Assembly: GCA_903832085.1 (NCBI GenBank)
Contig: CAIKZZ010000037.1
Coordinates: 35,790 to 99,789 of the forward strand
Origin: an uncultured Pseudomonadota bacterium
GTDB taxonomy: Bacteria > Pseudomonadota > Gammaproteobacteria > Steroidobacterales > Steroidobacteraceae
DNA length: 64,000 nt
Direction of reading: 5' to 3'
The position numbers and the translations under genes are program-made. Every line of letters begins with the position of its first letter. The first letter of the stretch is position 1. Positions 1 through 9,664 of this stretch are shown here, piece after piece. The notes under the pieces are model-generated. The model was not told where the DNA came from. It did no database searches and worked only from the letters and a program-made list of their open reading frames with translations.

Positions 1-67
1 ATGGGCAGCCGCACAATTAATGATCTCGACTGCCTAAGGGATAGCTTGGAAAATCTCGGCATCTTTC

Positions 68-1117
68 CTAGGCTTTGTCGATGCGCCTCTTGGCACGTGG
101 ATGTGACTGATCATACACGCGGGCTAAATGCTGAAAATCAAGATGGGTATAAACCTGTGTGGTGGAAATGTTGGCGTGTCCCAAAAGTTCCTGAACGCCA
201 CGTAAATCTTGGCTTGATTCCAGTAGATGCGTCGCAAACGAATGTCTAAATAAATGCGGATAGACTTTGACATCAATACCCTGGAGTCGCGCCCAGCGGG
301 TGACATAGCGCTGCACTGTGCGCGCGCTCAAGCGTTTTCCGGTCGACCCTACAAATAGTGCGGTAGTGGGTTGGTGCAGCACTGTACTCCGTACGGTGAG
401 CCAACTATTCAGGGCTTTAATTGCGTGCGCACCGACTGGAACGATGCGAGTTTTTGATCCCTTGCCAAGGACGCGCACTGTGCGATCGCCCAGATCCAGA
501 TTTGCAAGATCGAGTCCAACAAGTTCAGCAAGCCGCAGTCCACTGGAGTAGAACAGCTCCATGATGGCGCGGTCGCGTAGCATCGAAAATTCCGATAGCT
601 GTGCGGGGCTGTTTGTGGCGGCCGAGTTATTGCTCGCGAGTAATCTACTCATGCGATCAACGTCAAGAGCGGCAGGAAGCCGCTTTGCGGCTTTCGGCGC
701 GCGCACGTCGCTTGTTGGATTCGCTTTTAGGGTGCCTTCCCGGATACAAAATCCGCATAAGCCTCGTAGCGCCGAAAGCTGTCTTTGAATAGAGCGGGGA
801 CTTAAGCCTGCGCGATGTGAAGCGGCAGCGAACTGCCGCACCATATGCTGATCGATAGATGCCAAGCTACTAATATTGCTCGTCTTGCACCAGCGTGTGA
901 AGGCCGCTATGTCACGGGAATAACTGATAGTGGTGTGTTTGCTTAGGCGCCGCTCAATAGCAAGCATATTGAGCCAACGATCGATAAGGTTGGTGTCCTC
1001 TATATTCCAGTGCTCCGTGACGGTCGCGTTAGCATCACGAGTAACAGTGCTCTGCTTTGGCCTGTGGGCTGAGCGAGGCACGAGCGGCTTAGCCCGATTC
1101 ACCTGGTGTCGCGTCAA
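68..1117 (-). CDS. xerC: tyrosine recombinase XerC
   Basis: Site-specific tyrosine recombinase that resolves chromosome dimers at dif together with XerD in the cytoplasm. The 349-residue product has the N-terminal SAM-like core-binding domain (about 40-125) and a C-terminal catalytic domain with every expected residue: Arg185 (SGLRLAEL), Lys209, His278 and Arg281 (HLFRH), His304 (LLGHA) and nucleophile Tyr313 (VYTHL). It is last in the minus-strand dapF-DUF484-xerC cluster, an order shared by many gammaproteobacteria. The assigned start overlaps the DUF484 gene by 29 bp. About 30 residues precede the conserved domain, so a start further inside is possible, but no better in-frame ATG lies near. 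XerC rather than XerD is inferred mainly from the neighbours. Confidence 0.93.
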   Translation of the reverse strand: MTRHQVNRAKPLVPRSAHRPKQSTVTRDANATVTEHWNIEDTNLIDRWLNMLAIERRLSKHTTISYSRDIAAFTRWCKTSNISSLASIDQHMVRQFAAASHRAGLSPRSIQRQLSALRGLCGFCIREGTLKANPTSDVRAPKAAKRLPAALDVDRMSRLLASNNSAATNSPAQLSEFSMLRDRAIMELFYSSGLRLAELVGLDLANLDLGDRTVRVLGKGSKTRIVPVGAHAIKALNSWLTVRSTVLHQPTTALFVGSTGKRLSARTVQRYVTRWARLQGIDVKVYPHLFRHSFATHLLESSQDLRGVQELLGHANISTTQVYTHLDFQHLARVYDQSHPRAKRRIDKA

Positions 1118-1808
1118 TCGCCGTTGCGATTAAATCACCAATGCGCGACAGGAAATCTGTACTCATCGCTGGATTGAAGTGATCTGCATTCACCGATGCG
1201 ATAGCAAGTAGGGCGGGTTTTGTGCGCGTACCCATCGGGACTAGCGCTACAGAGCCCACGCTTGTCGCATCGTTAGGAAACAGAAACTCTCGCTGGGAGT
1301 CGCGGATGCGGCCACAGCGTGGCTTACCCGCTGTGAACAGCGTATCAAAAGACTGCAGAGCAGGGTCAGCTGCATCTAGAATTTTAAGATAACGCTCTTT
1401 AAGCGCCTTGAGTTCTTTAGACGGCGCCGTTAGTACGATGACGAACTCGTGTGCCGCAAAATCTTCACGCAATGCGGCCTCAATCACGCTCAGACGCGCT
1501 TGGGCAGATTGAGCTTTAATCAAACGCTTTGCAAGGCCATGTATTTTTGTAGCAAGCCCGTCATTTGTCCGACCATTATCGAGAAGTGTTGTGAGGCGTA
1601 GCTCAATATCTTTGCTGCGTTCTCTGAGAATGTCGACTTGGCGTTCAACAAGCGAAACCGTAGAGCTGTCGCCGCGAGCATGAGGCACCTTTAACTGGGC
1701 GAGTAGCGCCGGATGGCGCTCAAAAAAATCAGGATGCTGGCTCAAAAAGTGCGCGACAGTTTCTTCATCAGTGCTAGTAACATCACTTTTTGGGAGAGGC
1801 TTATTCAT
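1089..1808 (-). CDS. DUF484 family protein
   Basis: A 239-residue soluble protein of the DUF484 family, which has a GAF-like fold and no firmly established function. The N-terminal stretch (about 15-45, with FLSQHPDFFERHP) is the family hallmark. A helical region (about 50-105) follows, then a GAF-like half that ends in the typical SRIGDLIATAID helix. Its ATG overlaps the dapF stop (ATGA), so translation is probably coupled. It sits between dapF and xerC, as in Pseudomonas and relatives. No catalytic residues can be assigned. Confidence 0.9.
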   Translation of the reverse strand: MNKPLPKSDVTSTDEETVAHFLSQHPDFFERHPALLAQLKVPHARGDSSTVSLVERQVDILRERSKDIELRLTTLLDNGRTNDGLATKIHGLAKRLIKAQSAQARLSVIEAALREDFAAHEFVIVLTAPSKELKALKERYLKILDAADPALQSFDTLFTAGKPRCGRIRDSQREFLFPNDATSVGSVALVPMGTRTKPALLAIASVNADHFNPAMSTDFLSRIGDLIATAIDATPGESG

Positions 1809-2635
1809 AAGTCGACGTGTCCTGTGTAAACGATCGCGGTGGGTCCCGTCAGCCAGATTGGTTGATTAGAGCCTAGCCACTCAACATTGAGCCGGCCACC
1901 CGGTAGATCGACTATAACTTCTTTTTCGAGCCAGCCACGTCGCTGTCCGACGGCAACTGCGCCGCAGGCTCCAGTGCCGCAGGCGAGGGTTTCGCCAACA
2001 CCGCGCTCGTATACGCGCAGCTTAATATGTTTTGGTGAGACAATTTCCATAAATTCAACATTGGTGCGGCGTGGAAAAAGAGGATGGTTTTCTATCGCCG
2101 GGCCGATGGTGTCTACGGCCGCAGACGCAACCGAATCGACGCGGATGACGGCGTGGGGGTTGCCAATGGAGACCGCACCGAATTGGATTTCAGTGCCGAT
2201 GCATGTCAGGGCGTAACTGTCAGCAGCATGCTCGGCTAAAAAAGGGACCTGGGCAGGCTCAAAGTTTGGTATGCCCATGGCGACACAGACCATTGAATCT
2301 GATTTGAGGCGTGCGCGGATAAGACCGGCAGGGCTGCCTAGGGTGATCTCTGTGTTAGCTAGGCCTAAGCGATGGCCCATGAGCGCGGCAACACAGCGAG
2401 CGCCATTGCCGCATTGCTCGACTTCGGCCCCATCAGCATTAAATATCTGATAAAACGCCACGGTGTCTGGGGTCCGTGGTTTGGACAACACGAGCGCTTG
2501 ATCGAAGCCAATACCGGTGTGTCGATGAGCTAACGCGCGCAGGGCCTCAGCATGGGGGATGCCCTCTGTGGGACTTGCGTCAAACACCACAAAGTCGTTG
2601 CCTAGACCATGCATTTTGACGAAATCAAGCCGCAT
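1805..2635 (-). CDS. dapF: diaminopimelate epimerase
   Basis: Converts LL- to meso-diaminopimelate for lysine and peptidoglycan synthesis, in the cytoplasm. The 276 residues match the usual family length. Both catalytic cysteines are in their signature contexts: Cys75 in EQCGNGARC and Cys219 in ETLACGTGACG. The N-terminus (KMHGLGNDF) is also diagnostic, which supports this start. It is the first gene of the dapF-DUF484-xerC transcription unit. Its promoter must lie in the short space shared with the divergent TPR gene at 2688. Confidence 0.96.
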   Translation of the reverse strand: MRLDFVKMHGLGNDFVVFDASPTEGIPHAEALRALAHRHTGIGFDQALVLSKPRTPDTVAFYQIFNADGAEVEQCGNGARCVAALMGHRLGLANTEITLGSPAGLIRARLKSDSMVCVAMGIPNFEPAQVPFLAEHAADSYALTCIGTEIQFGAVSIGNPHAVIRVDSVASAAVDTIGPAIENHPLFPRRTNVEFMEIVSPKHIKLRVYERGVGETLACGTGACGAVAVGQRRGWLEKEVIVDLPGGRLNVEWLGSNQPIWLTGPTAIVYTGHVDL

Positions 2636-2687
2636 GCGTGCATCATAACGCGTGTGCTATCGATGTGCTGATAAGGATGGAGGGTCT

Positions 2688-4340
2688 ATGCGAGTTATAG
2701 CGTATCAATGGCTGCGGTTCGGTTTACTGACCATCCTCTGTTTTGGACTGCCGAGCATGGCTGTTGCCGCGCCGGCCGCGGCTCAAGCCGTGGCACATTT
2801 GAGTGTTTCTACAGATTCGGCAGCAGCTCAGGCGGCATTTGATCGCGGGCTGACACTAATTTATGCCTACGACGCGGCTGAGGCTGCACAAGCGTTTTCT
2901 GAAGCGGCAACATTGGACCCGGGACTCGCCATGGCTTGGTGGGGCGTGGCGCTTGCGAATGGCGCAGATATCAATACGCCACCTGATACAGCGCGTAATC
3001 AAGTGGCGGCGCGCGCCTTGCAGATGGCTGCGGGGCTTATCGGCCAACGTTCGTCAGCCCAGGAGCGGGACTACATTGCCGCTCTGACGGCACGCTATAG
3101 CCTGAGCGACAAGCCGGATTTTTCGCGCTTGGCCGTTGCCTACCGAACGCGTATGCGCGCATTGGCGCACCGCTATGCTGACGATCCGAATGCGATTGCG
3201 CTATACGGTGCATCAATCATGGATTTGCGACCCTGGCGGCTGTGGCAAGTGAATGGTATCCCAGTCACTGATACAGCAGAGTTAGTGTCGCTACTTGAGG
3301 CTGGACTTGCACGCTTTCCTGAGCATTTAGGCCTTTTGCACTTCTATATACATGCGGTTGAGGCAGGTCCACACCCAGAACGCGCGCTGTTTGCAGCTCA
3401 TCGCTTGCGGTCAAGCCACTTTGAGGGTGCCGCGTCACATCTGATCCATATGCCTGCGCATATTTATTTGCGGGTGGGGGATTGGCGTGCCGCTATTGAG
3501 AGTAATGAGCATGCATCACATGAGGCGTTGCATTTTCGGCAAGTAACCGATGCGAGCGTAACTCGCGCCTGCTCACATTGCCGAGACTTTTTGAGTTACG
3601 CGTACACCATGCAGGGGCAGTACAGCGCAGCGGTTGCTGCGGCAGATGATTTTGCGGCCATTGAAGGGGACATTTCTAATCAGATCAGCGTGTTGCTACG
3701 ATTCCGTCGTTTTGACGAGTTGTTGGCGATCCCAGAGCCGTCCTTGCGGCCATTAGGTGACGGACGCAATCCCCATGCAGTGCGAGCACATTGGCACTAT
3801 GCGCGTGGTATGTCTTTTTACGCACGGCACGATCTTAAATCAGCTACGACCGAGCTGGCGGCCCTGACAACAGAGGTGGGGATGCTTAACTCTCCAATTA
3901 GTTTTAGCCAGACCCGTCCAGATATTCCGGCAGTGTATGAAAAAGTAAGTGCTGCTGTTGATGCGGCTCTAGCGCGTATTGATCTTGCCTTGTTGCAGGG
4001 GCGCGTAGCGCTTGCTCGTGGCGACATCACACTTGCCATTGCTAAATTCCGTGCTGCAGTGGCACTACAGGACGGCGCTCAGTACAGCGAGCCACCGGTG
4101 TTTTATTACCCAGTGCGAGAAACTTACGCTGCTGCATTGCTCAAGGTAGGTCGGCGCCGCGATGCGGAGCGTGTCTTGGCCGCGTTGTTGCAAAAAACAC
4201 CACACGACCGACCAGCTCTACAGGCCTTAGCCGCTCTGGCGTCGGCGCGCGGCGAGCTAGCGACAGTGGCCTCGCTGCGTACCGAGATGGAGGTCCTTGA
4301 CCAAGGAGCGCAGGAGCCCCTGGAATTTGAATATTTTTAA
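2688..4340 (+). CDS. secreted tetratricopeptide-repeat protein
   Basis: A 550-residue exported protein. The ATG at 2688 is chosen because a good ribosome binding site (GGAGGG) lies just upstream and the next residues form a signal peptide: a short basic start, a hydrophobic core LLTILCFGL, and a likely cleavage after AVAA. Helical TPR-like repeats follow, for example around residues 45-100 (AAFDRGLTLIYAYDAAEAA) and 240-300, with another set near the C-terminus (450-530). A CSHC pair lies mid-protein; whether it binds heme or metal cannot be told. It is divergent from dapF and has no operon partner. It is probably a periplasmic scaffold or binding protein of unknown role. Confidence 0.75.
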   Translation: MRVIAYQWLRFGLLTILCFGLPSMAVAAPAAAQAVAHLSVSTDSAAAQAAFDRGLTLIYAYDAAEAAQAFSEAATLDPGLAMAWWGVALANGADINTPPDTARNQVAARALQMAAGLIGQRSSAQERDYIAALTARYSLSDKPDFSRLAVAYRTRMRALAHRYADDPNAIALYGASIMDLRPWRLWQVNGIPVTDTAELVSLLEAGLARFPEHLGLLHFYIHAVEAGPHPERALFAAHRLRSSHFEGAASHLIHMPAHIYLRVGDWRAAIESNEHASHEALHFRQVTDASVTRACSHCRDFLSYAYTMQGQYSAAVAAADDFAAIEGDISNQISVLLRFRRFDELLAIPEPSLRPLGDGRNPHAVRAHWHYARGMSFYARHDLKSATTELAALTTEVGMLNSPISFSQTRPDIPAVYEKVSAAVDAALARIDLALLQGRVALARGDITLAIAKFRAAVALQDGAQYSEPPVFYYPVRETYAAALLKVGRRRDAERVLAALLQKTPHDRPALQALAALASARGELATVASLRTEMEVLDQGAQEPLEFEYF

Positions 4341-4427
4341 ATCACGCAGTAGATAGACGGTATTTTGCATCTATGTTTTGCTGCGCGGTGGCGAGGCAGG
4401 TAGGATGGCGTTCCTACCGAAGGCCCG

Positions 4428-5774
4428 ATGACCCCTATGAACGCCGTACCCCGCATTGGTTTTGTCAGCTTAGGCTGCCCTAAGGCGCTCGTTGATTCCG
4501 AGCGAATCTTGACGCAATTGCGTGCCGAAGGCTATGAAGTTTCACCCACTTACGAGCATGCGGATCTGGTGGTTGTTAACACTTGTGGGTTCATTGATGA
4601 TGCGGTGCATGAGTCGCTTGACACAATCGGTGAGGCGCTCGCACACAATGGCAAGGTGGTCGTTACTGGGTGTTTAGGAGCTAAGCCGGAGATGATCCTT
4701 GCCCGGCACCCGAGCGTGCTTGGTATTACTGGCCCACACGCGTATGAAGAAGTGATGGGGCACGTGCATGCGCATCTGCCTCGTCCACACGATCCCTATT
4801 TAGACTTGGTCCCGCCGCAGGGAATCCGTCTTACCCCGCGTCATTATGCTTATGTGAAGATTTCGGAAGGCTGCAACCATCGCTGCAGTTTCTGCATTAT
4901 CCCATCTATGCGCGGGAATCTCGTCAGTCGGCCAATTACCCACGTACTCAATGAGGGTATTCGATTGCTCAACGCCGGTGTGCGTGAACTACTCGTGATC
5001 TCTCAAGACACCAGTGCTTATGGCGTGGATGTCAAATACCGTAACGAACAGTGGGGCGATCGTGAAATCGCCACACGGTTTATTGATCTGGCGCGTGAGT
5101 TAGGCACGCTTGCAAAAGAGCGAGATGCGTGGACGCGACTGCACTATGTCTATCCGTATCCGCACGTCGATGACGTATTGCCATTAATGAGTGAAGGGCT
5201 AGTTTTGCCTTATCTGGACATTCCTTTTCAGCATGGTAGTCCACGTGTCTTAAAATTGATGAAGCGGCCTGCAGCGGCTGAAAACACTTTGAAGCGTATT
5301 GCAAGCTGGCGCAAAGACCTGCCAAACATTGCCGTACGCAGCACCTTCATTGTTGGCTTTCCTGGAGAAACAGAAGATGACTTTGCTGTTTTGCTTGATT
5401 GGCTGCGTGAAGCAAAGCTTGACCGTGTGGGGTGCTTTAAATATTCGCCAGTGGATGGGGCCACCGCTAACCTATTACCTGATCCAGTGCCTGAGCCTGT
5501 TAAAGACGAGCGATGGCAGCGATTTATGGAAGTTGCTGCGGAGATTAGCGCGGCACGTCTCAAGGGTCGTGTGGGCACAACGACACGTGTGCTGATTGAT
5601 GAAATACAGTCTAAAGGTAAGACGAACGTTGCCATCGCACGCAGTTATGCTGAGGCCCCTGAAATTGATGGGCACATTGTTGTTAAAACACCAGGCAAAG
5701 CTCAGGTTGGCAGCTTTATGGACGTAAAAATTACGGCAGCCGGCACATACGATTTGACCGCAAAGCCAGTTTAA
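4428..5774 (+). CDS. rimO: ribosomal protein uS12 methylthiotransferase RimO
   Basis: Radical-SAM enzyme that adds a methylthio group to the conserved Asp of ribosomal protein S12. The 448-residue product shows the N-terminal UPF0004 domain with cluster ligands Cys17, Cys53 and Cys82, the radical-SAM CxxxCxxC triad Cys149/153/156 ([10 protein letters not shown]), and a C-terminal TRAM domain (about 380-445). Wording typical of RimO rather than MiaB includes [12 protein letters not shown] and PSMRG. The start at 4428 has GAAGG four bases upstream; a second in-frame ATG at 4437 is possible. Monocistronic as far as can be seen, with a convergent gene just downstream. Confidence 0.95.
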   Translation: MTPMNAVPRIGFVSLGCPKALVDSERILTQLRAEGYEVSPTYEHADLVVVNTCGFIDDAVHESLDTIGEALAHNGKVVVTGCLGAKPEMILARHPSVLGITGPHAYEEVMGHVHAHLPRPHDPYLDLVPPQGIRLTPRHYAYVKISEGCNHRCSFCIIPSMRGNLVSRPITHVLNEGIRLLNAGVRELLVISQDTSAYGVDVKYRNEQWGDREIATRFIDLARELGTLAKERDAWTRLHYVYPYPHVDDVLPLMSEGLVLPYLDIPFQHGSPRVLKLMKRPAAAENTLKRIASWRKDLPNIAVRSTFIVGFPGETEDDFAVLLDWLREAKLDRVGCFKYSPVDGATANLLPDPVPEPVKDERWQRFMEVAAEISAARLKGRVGTTTRVLIDEIQSKGKTNVAIARSYAEAPEIDGHIVVKTPGKAQVGSFMDVKITAAGTYDLTAKPV

Positions 5775-5791
5775 AATCTCGATCGCGCTTT

Positions 5792-6733
5792 TTATATGCT
5801 TGCGCGTATACCAAGCTGCAGATCTTTATACTGCGGGGAAAACCCCAGCTCTCGCTGAATTCGCACTGAACTGACTTGGCGTGCTTCAGCCATAAATGAC
5901 CACGTTTCTGTACTAACAGCGGCTTGTACCTCGGCTCGGCTACGCAGCGGAGGTTTTGGTAGACCGAGTATGTCGGCAACCATTTCAAAATACACCGTGC
6001 TACTAATGGAATTACCGTCCGTGACGTTAAATATCTGCCCTGCCGCATGTGGGGAAGAGCCCAGTAGTAGCAGCGCACTGACTAAATCATCCACATGAAT
6101 GCGATTTCCAATGCTTGCTTCTTCGTGACAAATTAATGGCGTCCCACGAAGAATTCGCTCTATAGGCAAGCGCTTAGGTCCATAGATGCCAGGTACGCGT
6201 GCAATCACTAGCTCGGTGGTGCGCGAGGCACACCACGTCCTTAGTATCTGTTCCGCAGCAACGCGGCGCTTTGCGCGCGCAGATAACGGCTGCACAGGCG
6301 TCTTTTCATCAACGGCCGCGCCATCAGTGTTGCCGTAGACGCCGGTGCTGCTGACATAGACTATACGCAGCGAATGTGCGTGCGTACCCTCCAGTAGTGC
6401 TAAGAAGCGTTCCAGTCGTGAATCCCCCTCGCCATCCCTCGCTGGGGGGACCAGATAATAAATCACCAAGGATGCGGTTCCTGCATCGACTAGGGCATCT
6501 AAAAAAACCTCGACCGAGGGAGTTGACACTACCGGAGTCGCATCCAAGTTCATGGTATGTGCATCGATGCCGCATGCTATGGCCTCTGCAGTGCCCTGCG
6601 CGGAGCCGTTAAATGCAAGGGTAGGTCCCGCAGCGCGCAGCCGTACGGCAAGTCGAGTGCCGGTATAGCCACACCCCGCAATCACAGAGGCTGATGGCGT
6701 GTGCATAGCGCATTCTAAGCCAAATACAGGCAC
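5792..6733 (-). CDS. NAD(P)-dependent SDR/epimerase-like protein (YeeZ type)
   Basis: About 313 residues of the atypical short-chain dehydrogenase/epimerase class. The Rossmann fingerprint AGCGYTGTRLA sits near residue 20, a YVSSTGVYG segment follows near 125, and the substrate half is like the YeeZ/YbjT-type reductases. A GTG start at 6733 is supported by GGGGAG five bases upstream; an in-frame ATG lies at 6706, where the conserved fold begins. The 5' end is only about 12 bp from the start of the divergent ferredoxin reductase, so the two genes share a very compact promoter region. Substrate unknown. Confidence 0.75.
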   Translation of the reverse strand: MPVFGLECAMHTPSASVIAGCGYTGTRLAVRLRAAGPTLAFNGSAQGTAEAIACGIDAHTMNLDATPVVSTPSVEVFLDALVDAGTASLVIYYLVPPARDGEGDSRLERFLALLEGTHAHSLRIVYVSSTGVYGNTDGAAVDEKTPVQPLSARAKRRVAAEQILRTWCASRTTELVIARVPGIYGPKRLPIERILRGTPLICHEEASIGNRIHVDDLVSALLLLGSSPHAAGQIFNVTDGNSISSTVYFEMVADILGLPKPPLRSRAEVQAAVSTETWSFMAEARQVSSVRIQRELGFSPQYKDLQLGIRASI

Positions 6734-6745
6734 ACTGTGCTCCCC

Positions 6746-7774
6746 ATGCGTGTTGTGCTACTTCCTCAAAGCCGTTCGATCGAGTTGCTGCCTGGCAGGA
6801 CCATACTCGATGCGGCACTTGCCGCCGGCGTCAATTTGCCACATAGCTGCAAAGGTGGCGGCTGCGGCTCATGCCGTGCCCGTTTGATTTCAGGGTCAGT
6901 GTCTTACCCTAGAGGAACCCCCCTGGGTTTGAGCCAAAGCGAAGTCGATCAAGGGCACGTTTTGTTATGCCAAGCGCATGCTACTAGCGATCTGACGGTT
7001 GAGGCGCGCGAGATCCGACACGTAACCGATGTGCAGATTAAGTCATTGCCATGTCGCATTGAACGGTTGGAGCGCTGGGCCCCGGATGTGATGGGGGTTT
7101 ATTTAAGGCTCCCTGTGATTGAAGATTTTATGTTTCGGGCAGGTCAGTATTTGGATGTGATGCAGAAGGACTTGCGTCGTCGTAGTTTTTCAATCGCGTC
7201 TCCCCCGCATGATGCGGGGCTGCTTGAGTTGCATATACGCAAGGTCACGGGCGGCGGGTTTACATCGGCCGTGTTTGAGCAGTACGCCCCCGGCACTTTG
7301 CTACGAATTGAGGGGCCATTAGGTCAGTTTACGTATCGTGAGCCCGAAGACGATGCAGCCCGCCCCGCAATACTGATTGCAGGGGGTACGGGGTTCGCTC
7401 CGATCAAGTCCCTCTTGCGGCACGCCTTAGAGACAGGAACCTCTAGGATACTGACGGTGTACTGGGGTGCGCGCGAACGTGTCGATCTATATCAGGATGA
7501 ATGGTTGCGCGATCAGCAACGACGCTTTAAGAACTTGCAGTATGTGCCGGTGCTGTCTGCGCCAGCTGCGCAAGAGTCATTACAGTTGCGGACTGGGAAC
7601 GTACATACGGCAGTGTTAGAAGATTTTGCTGATCTGTCAGGGCATGATGTGTATGCAGCAGGTCCGCCAGCGCTGATCCAAGCGCTACAAAGTTCTTTGC
7701 CTGCGCGCGGCTTGGCATACGAGCGCTTTTATTTTGATTCGTTTGACTATGCCCCAGATTCTCAGCGACCTTAA
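6746..7774 (+). CDS. 2Fe-2S ferredoxin/FAD/NAD(P) reductase (CDP-6-deoxyglucoseen reductase-like)
   Basis: A three-domain electron-transfer flavoprotein. Residues 1-90 form a plant-type ferredoxin with ligands Cys35, Cys40, Cys43 and Cys75. An FAD-binding barrel follows with RSFSIASPP, then an NAD(P)-binding domain (GGTGFAPIKSLLRHAL). This order is that of AscD-like and phenol hydroxylase reductases. Such genes are common as stand-alone housekeeping genes in gammaproteobacteria, where the dehydratase partner is absent, and no sugar genes occur nearby. The partner oxygenase or dehydratase is therefore unknown. The ATG at 6746 is preferred over a GTG nine bases earlier; neither has a strong ribosome binding site. 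Confidence 0.82.
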   Translation: MRVVLLPQSRSIELLPGRTILDAALAAGVNLPHSCKGGGCGSCRARLISGSVSYPRGTPLGLSQSEVDQGHVLLCQAHATSDLTVEAREIRHVTDVQIKSLPCRIERLERWAPDVMGVYLRLPVIEDFMFRAGQYLDVMQKDLRRRSFSIASPPHDAGLLELHIRKVTGGGFTSAVFEQYAPGTLLRIEGPLGQFTYREPEDDAARPAILIAGGTGFAPIKSLLRHALETGTSRILTVYWGARERVDLYQDEWLRDQQRRFKNLQYVPVLSAPAAQESLQLRTGNVHTAVLEDFADLSGHDVYAAGPPALIQALQSSLPARGLAYERFYFDSFDYAPDSQRP

Positions 7775-7794
7775 GATACTCCTAAGTCCACGAC

Positions 7795-8568
7795 TCACTG
7801 GGTGCCCTGTCGCCACTGCGTCAGGGCCTGCAGTAGACTGTCGTCATCAGGCGCCGCTGACGTGATTAAAGGTCCTGTGAGCCCAATCTGTCGTGCGGCT
7901 GAGGCGATGCGCGCACTGCCGGCGAGTAGCGTGGCATTCGTCAGTAGTGCGCGGCCTTTCGGTGTGAGTATCTCAAACAAGCATCTGAGCAGATCTGGGC
8001 TGGTTGCAGTGATCACGTCGATCGCGCCTTTTTCCCAGAGCGCTTCAACCGCGTCAACAGCCCCCACAATCGGGCGGCTGCAATGACGGTCGTACACCTG
8101 TGCATAACTAATGCTAGCGCCGCGAGCGCTTAGTTCGTCAGCAAGCGCTTCACGGCCACTATCGCCACGAACTATCAAAATCCGTTGTCCCTCAACATGG
8201 GCGAGTTCTGGCGCTGCCAATAGGCTTTCACTGTTAAAGCCACTCGCTGGGACCAATGACACTCGAAATCCAGCATGGTTAAGTGCGTGGGCAGTGGCAG
8301 GACCGACAGCCGCGAGCTTCAGGTCTCGCCGCCCATCTAGGAGCTGCACACCAAAGCGTACCGCGTTACTGCTGATGAAAATGATCCACTGAAAGCGATC
8401 GATAGGGCCTAAGGCCGCACGTTGTGCGGCACGATCCGCCCGCGGGCGTAGTTCCATCGCAGGGAGCAGATAGACATTTGCACTGAGGTCCGCAAGACGT
8501 CGGGCGAGCGAGGCCGCTTGCGGTTCAGGCCGCGTGACGAGTACGCCGAGACCCGCAAGGTTGCTCAC
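7795..8568 (-). CDS. hemD: uroporphyrinogen-III synthase
   Basis: Cyclises hydroxymethylbilane to uroporphyrinogen III in heme and siroheme synthesis. The 257-residue sequence is divergent, as usual for HemD, but has the GVLVTRPEPQA start, the IIFISSNAVRFG segment and the DVITATSPDLLR segment of the second lobe. It follows hemC with 2 bp between the hemC TAA and this GTG start, so the two are surely co-translated. Identification rests on sequence pattern plus the hemC neighbour. Confidence 0.93.
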   Translation of the reverse strand: MSNLAGLGVLVTRPEPQAASLARRLADLSANVYLLPAMELRPRADRAAQRAALGPIDRFQWIIFISSNAVRFGVQLLDGRRDLKLAAVGPATAHALNHAGFRVSLVPASGFNSESLLAAPELAHVEGQRILIVRGDSGREALADELSARGASISYAQVYDRHCSRPIVGAVDAVEALWEKGAIDVITATSPDLLRCLFEILTPKGRALLTNATLLAGSARIASAARQIGLTGPLITSAAPDDDSLLQALTQWRQGTQ

Positions 8569-8570
8569 GG

Positions 8571-9497
8571 TTACTCAGCCATGCCCCGCAAACTAGCGAG
8601 CAGGTTGCCGGCTCCCGCGGTGAGCAGCTGATCTGCGAGCGTACGACCGAGCAAAGCGCTGTCGTGCGCAGATCCCGTCAGAGACTGTCGAAAAATCTGG
8701 CTGCCATCCGGAGCGCCCACGAATCCTTCGATCGTCAATGAGCCATCCGATAAAGTGGCATACCCCCCGATTGGTGATTGGCAACTACCGCCTAAGCGCG
8801 CAGCGAACGCGCGCTCTGCATCCAAGCACTGCCGGGTAGGTTCGTGGTTCAAAGGTGCAAGCAGTGCGAGTAAGTCAGGTTCGGTGCGGCACTCGATGCC
8901 CACGATGCCTTGGCCAACGGCAGGTAATGACAATTTGATGTCTAGATATTCTGTGATCCGTGACTCAAGGCCAAGGCGTATTAAGCCGGCGGCGGCAAGA
9001 ATAATTGCATCGTAGTCGCCGGCATCGAGTTTCTTAAGGCGCGTATCCACATTGCCGCGCAATGGCTGCACCGACAGATCGGCACGATACGCGCGCAGTC
9101 CACATTGTCTGCGTTGACTCGAGGTTCCGATGCGAGCCCCTTGTGCTAAGTCTGCGATTCTTGCTGCGGTCTTTGAGAGGAATGCATCACGGGGGTCTGC
9201 CCGAGGCAGCACGGCAGCGATGCCAAAACCCTCTGGAAGTTCGCCTGGGACGTCCTTCATAGAGTGGACGGCGAGGTCCGCGCGTTTTTCTTCGATAGCG
9301 ACCTCGAGTTCTTTAATAAATAGTCCCTTGCCGCCAATGGCGGCTAAGGGGCGGTCCAGTATGCGATCCCCCTGCGTCACTACGGGCACCAGACTTACGG
9401 TTAGCTTTGGGTGCGCCGCACGCAATAAGGTGGCGACGTGTTCAGCCTGCCAGAGGGCTAGGAGGCTTTTGCGGGTAGCGATGCGCAGGTGTTGCAT
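8571..9497 (-). CDS. hemC: porphobilinogen deaminase (hydroxymethylbilane synthase)
   Basis: Polymerises four porphobilinogens to hydroxymethylbilane. The 308-residue product has the standard N-terminus (RIATRKSLLALWQAEHV), the GKGLF and HSMKDVP active-site segments, and Cys239 (GGSCQSPIGG), which carries the dipyrromethane cofactor. It is the first gene of a hemC-hemD operon. The 167 bp upstream include a strikingly AT-rich block with helically phased A-tracts (9601-9664), which may shape promoter activity. Confidence 0.96.
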   Translation of the reverse strand: MQHLRIATRKSLLALWQAEHVATLLRAAHPKLTVSLVPVVTQGDRILDRPLAAIGGKGLFIKELEVAIEEKRADLAVHSMKDVPGELPEGFGIAAVLPRADPRDAFLSKTAARIADLAQGARIGTSSQRRQCGLRAYRADLSVQPLRGNVDTRLKKLDAGDYDAIILAAAGLIRLGLESRITEYLDIKLSLPAVGQGIVGIECRTEPDLLALLAPLNHEPTRQCLDAERAFAARLGGSCQSPIGGYATLSDGSLTIEGFVGAPDGSQIFRQSLTGSAHDSALLGRTLADQLLTAGAGNLLASLRGMAE

Positions 9498-9600
9498 GAG
9501 TTCATTTTGCCATGGGCCCTAGGTGAGGGGGCATCGGCAGTCAAAATGGACAAGGCAGGCGTGTCACTCATCGCAGTCGTCGCGTTTTTGAAGAAACATT

Positions 9601-9664
9601 AAAATACGCGAAAATCGTTAAAAAGCTTCTAAAATCTCACAAAGTCTAAAAACTTCTTTAAAAA
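9601..9664. promoter_or_regulatory. seven helically phased A-tracts (predicted intrinsic DNA bend)
   Basis: Runs of 3-5 adenines on the plus strand begin at 9601, 9611, 9620, 9631, 9641, 9648 and 9660, so their centres are spaced about 10 bp apart over more than six helical turns. Phased A-tracts of this kind are known to curve DNA strongly. The block sits directly after the 3' end of the dehydrogenase gene and about 105-165 bp upstream of the hemC start. It could act as an upstream promoter element or nucleoid-protein site for hemCD. The curvature follows from the pattern; the role is inferred. Confidence 0.6.

Noticed and set aside
1..62. A minus-strand frame starting at 62, after xerC, that runs off the window edge
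   Set aside because: Only 20 codons are visible, the ribosome binding site is weak and the sequence matches no family I recognise, including HslV, which often follows xerC.
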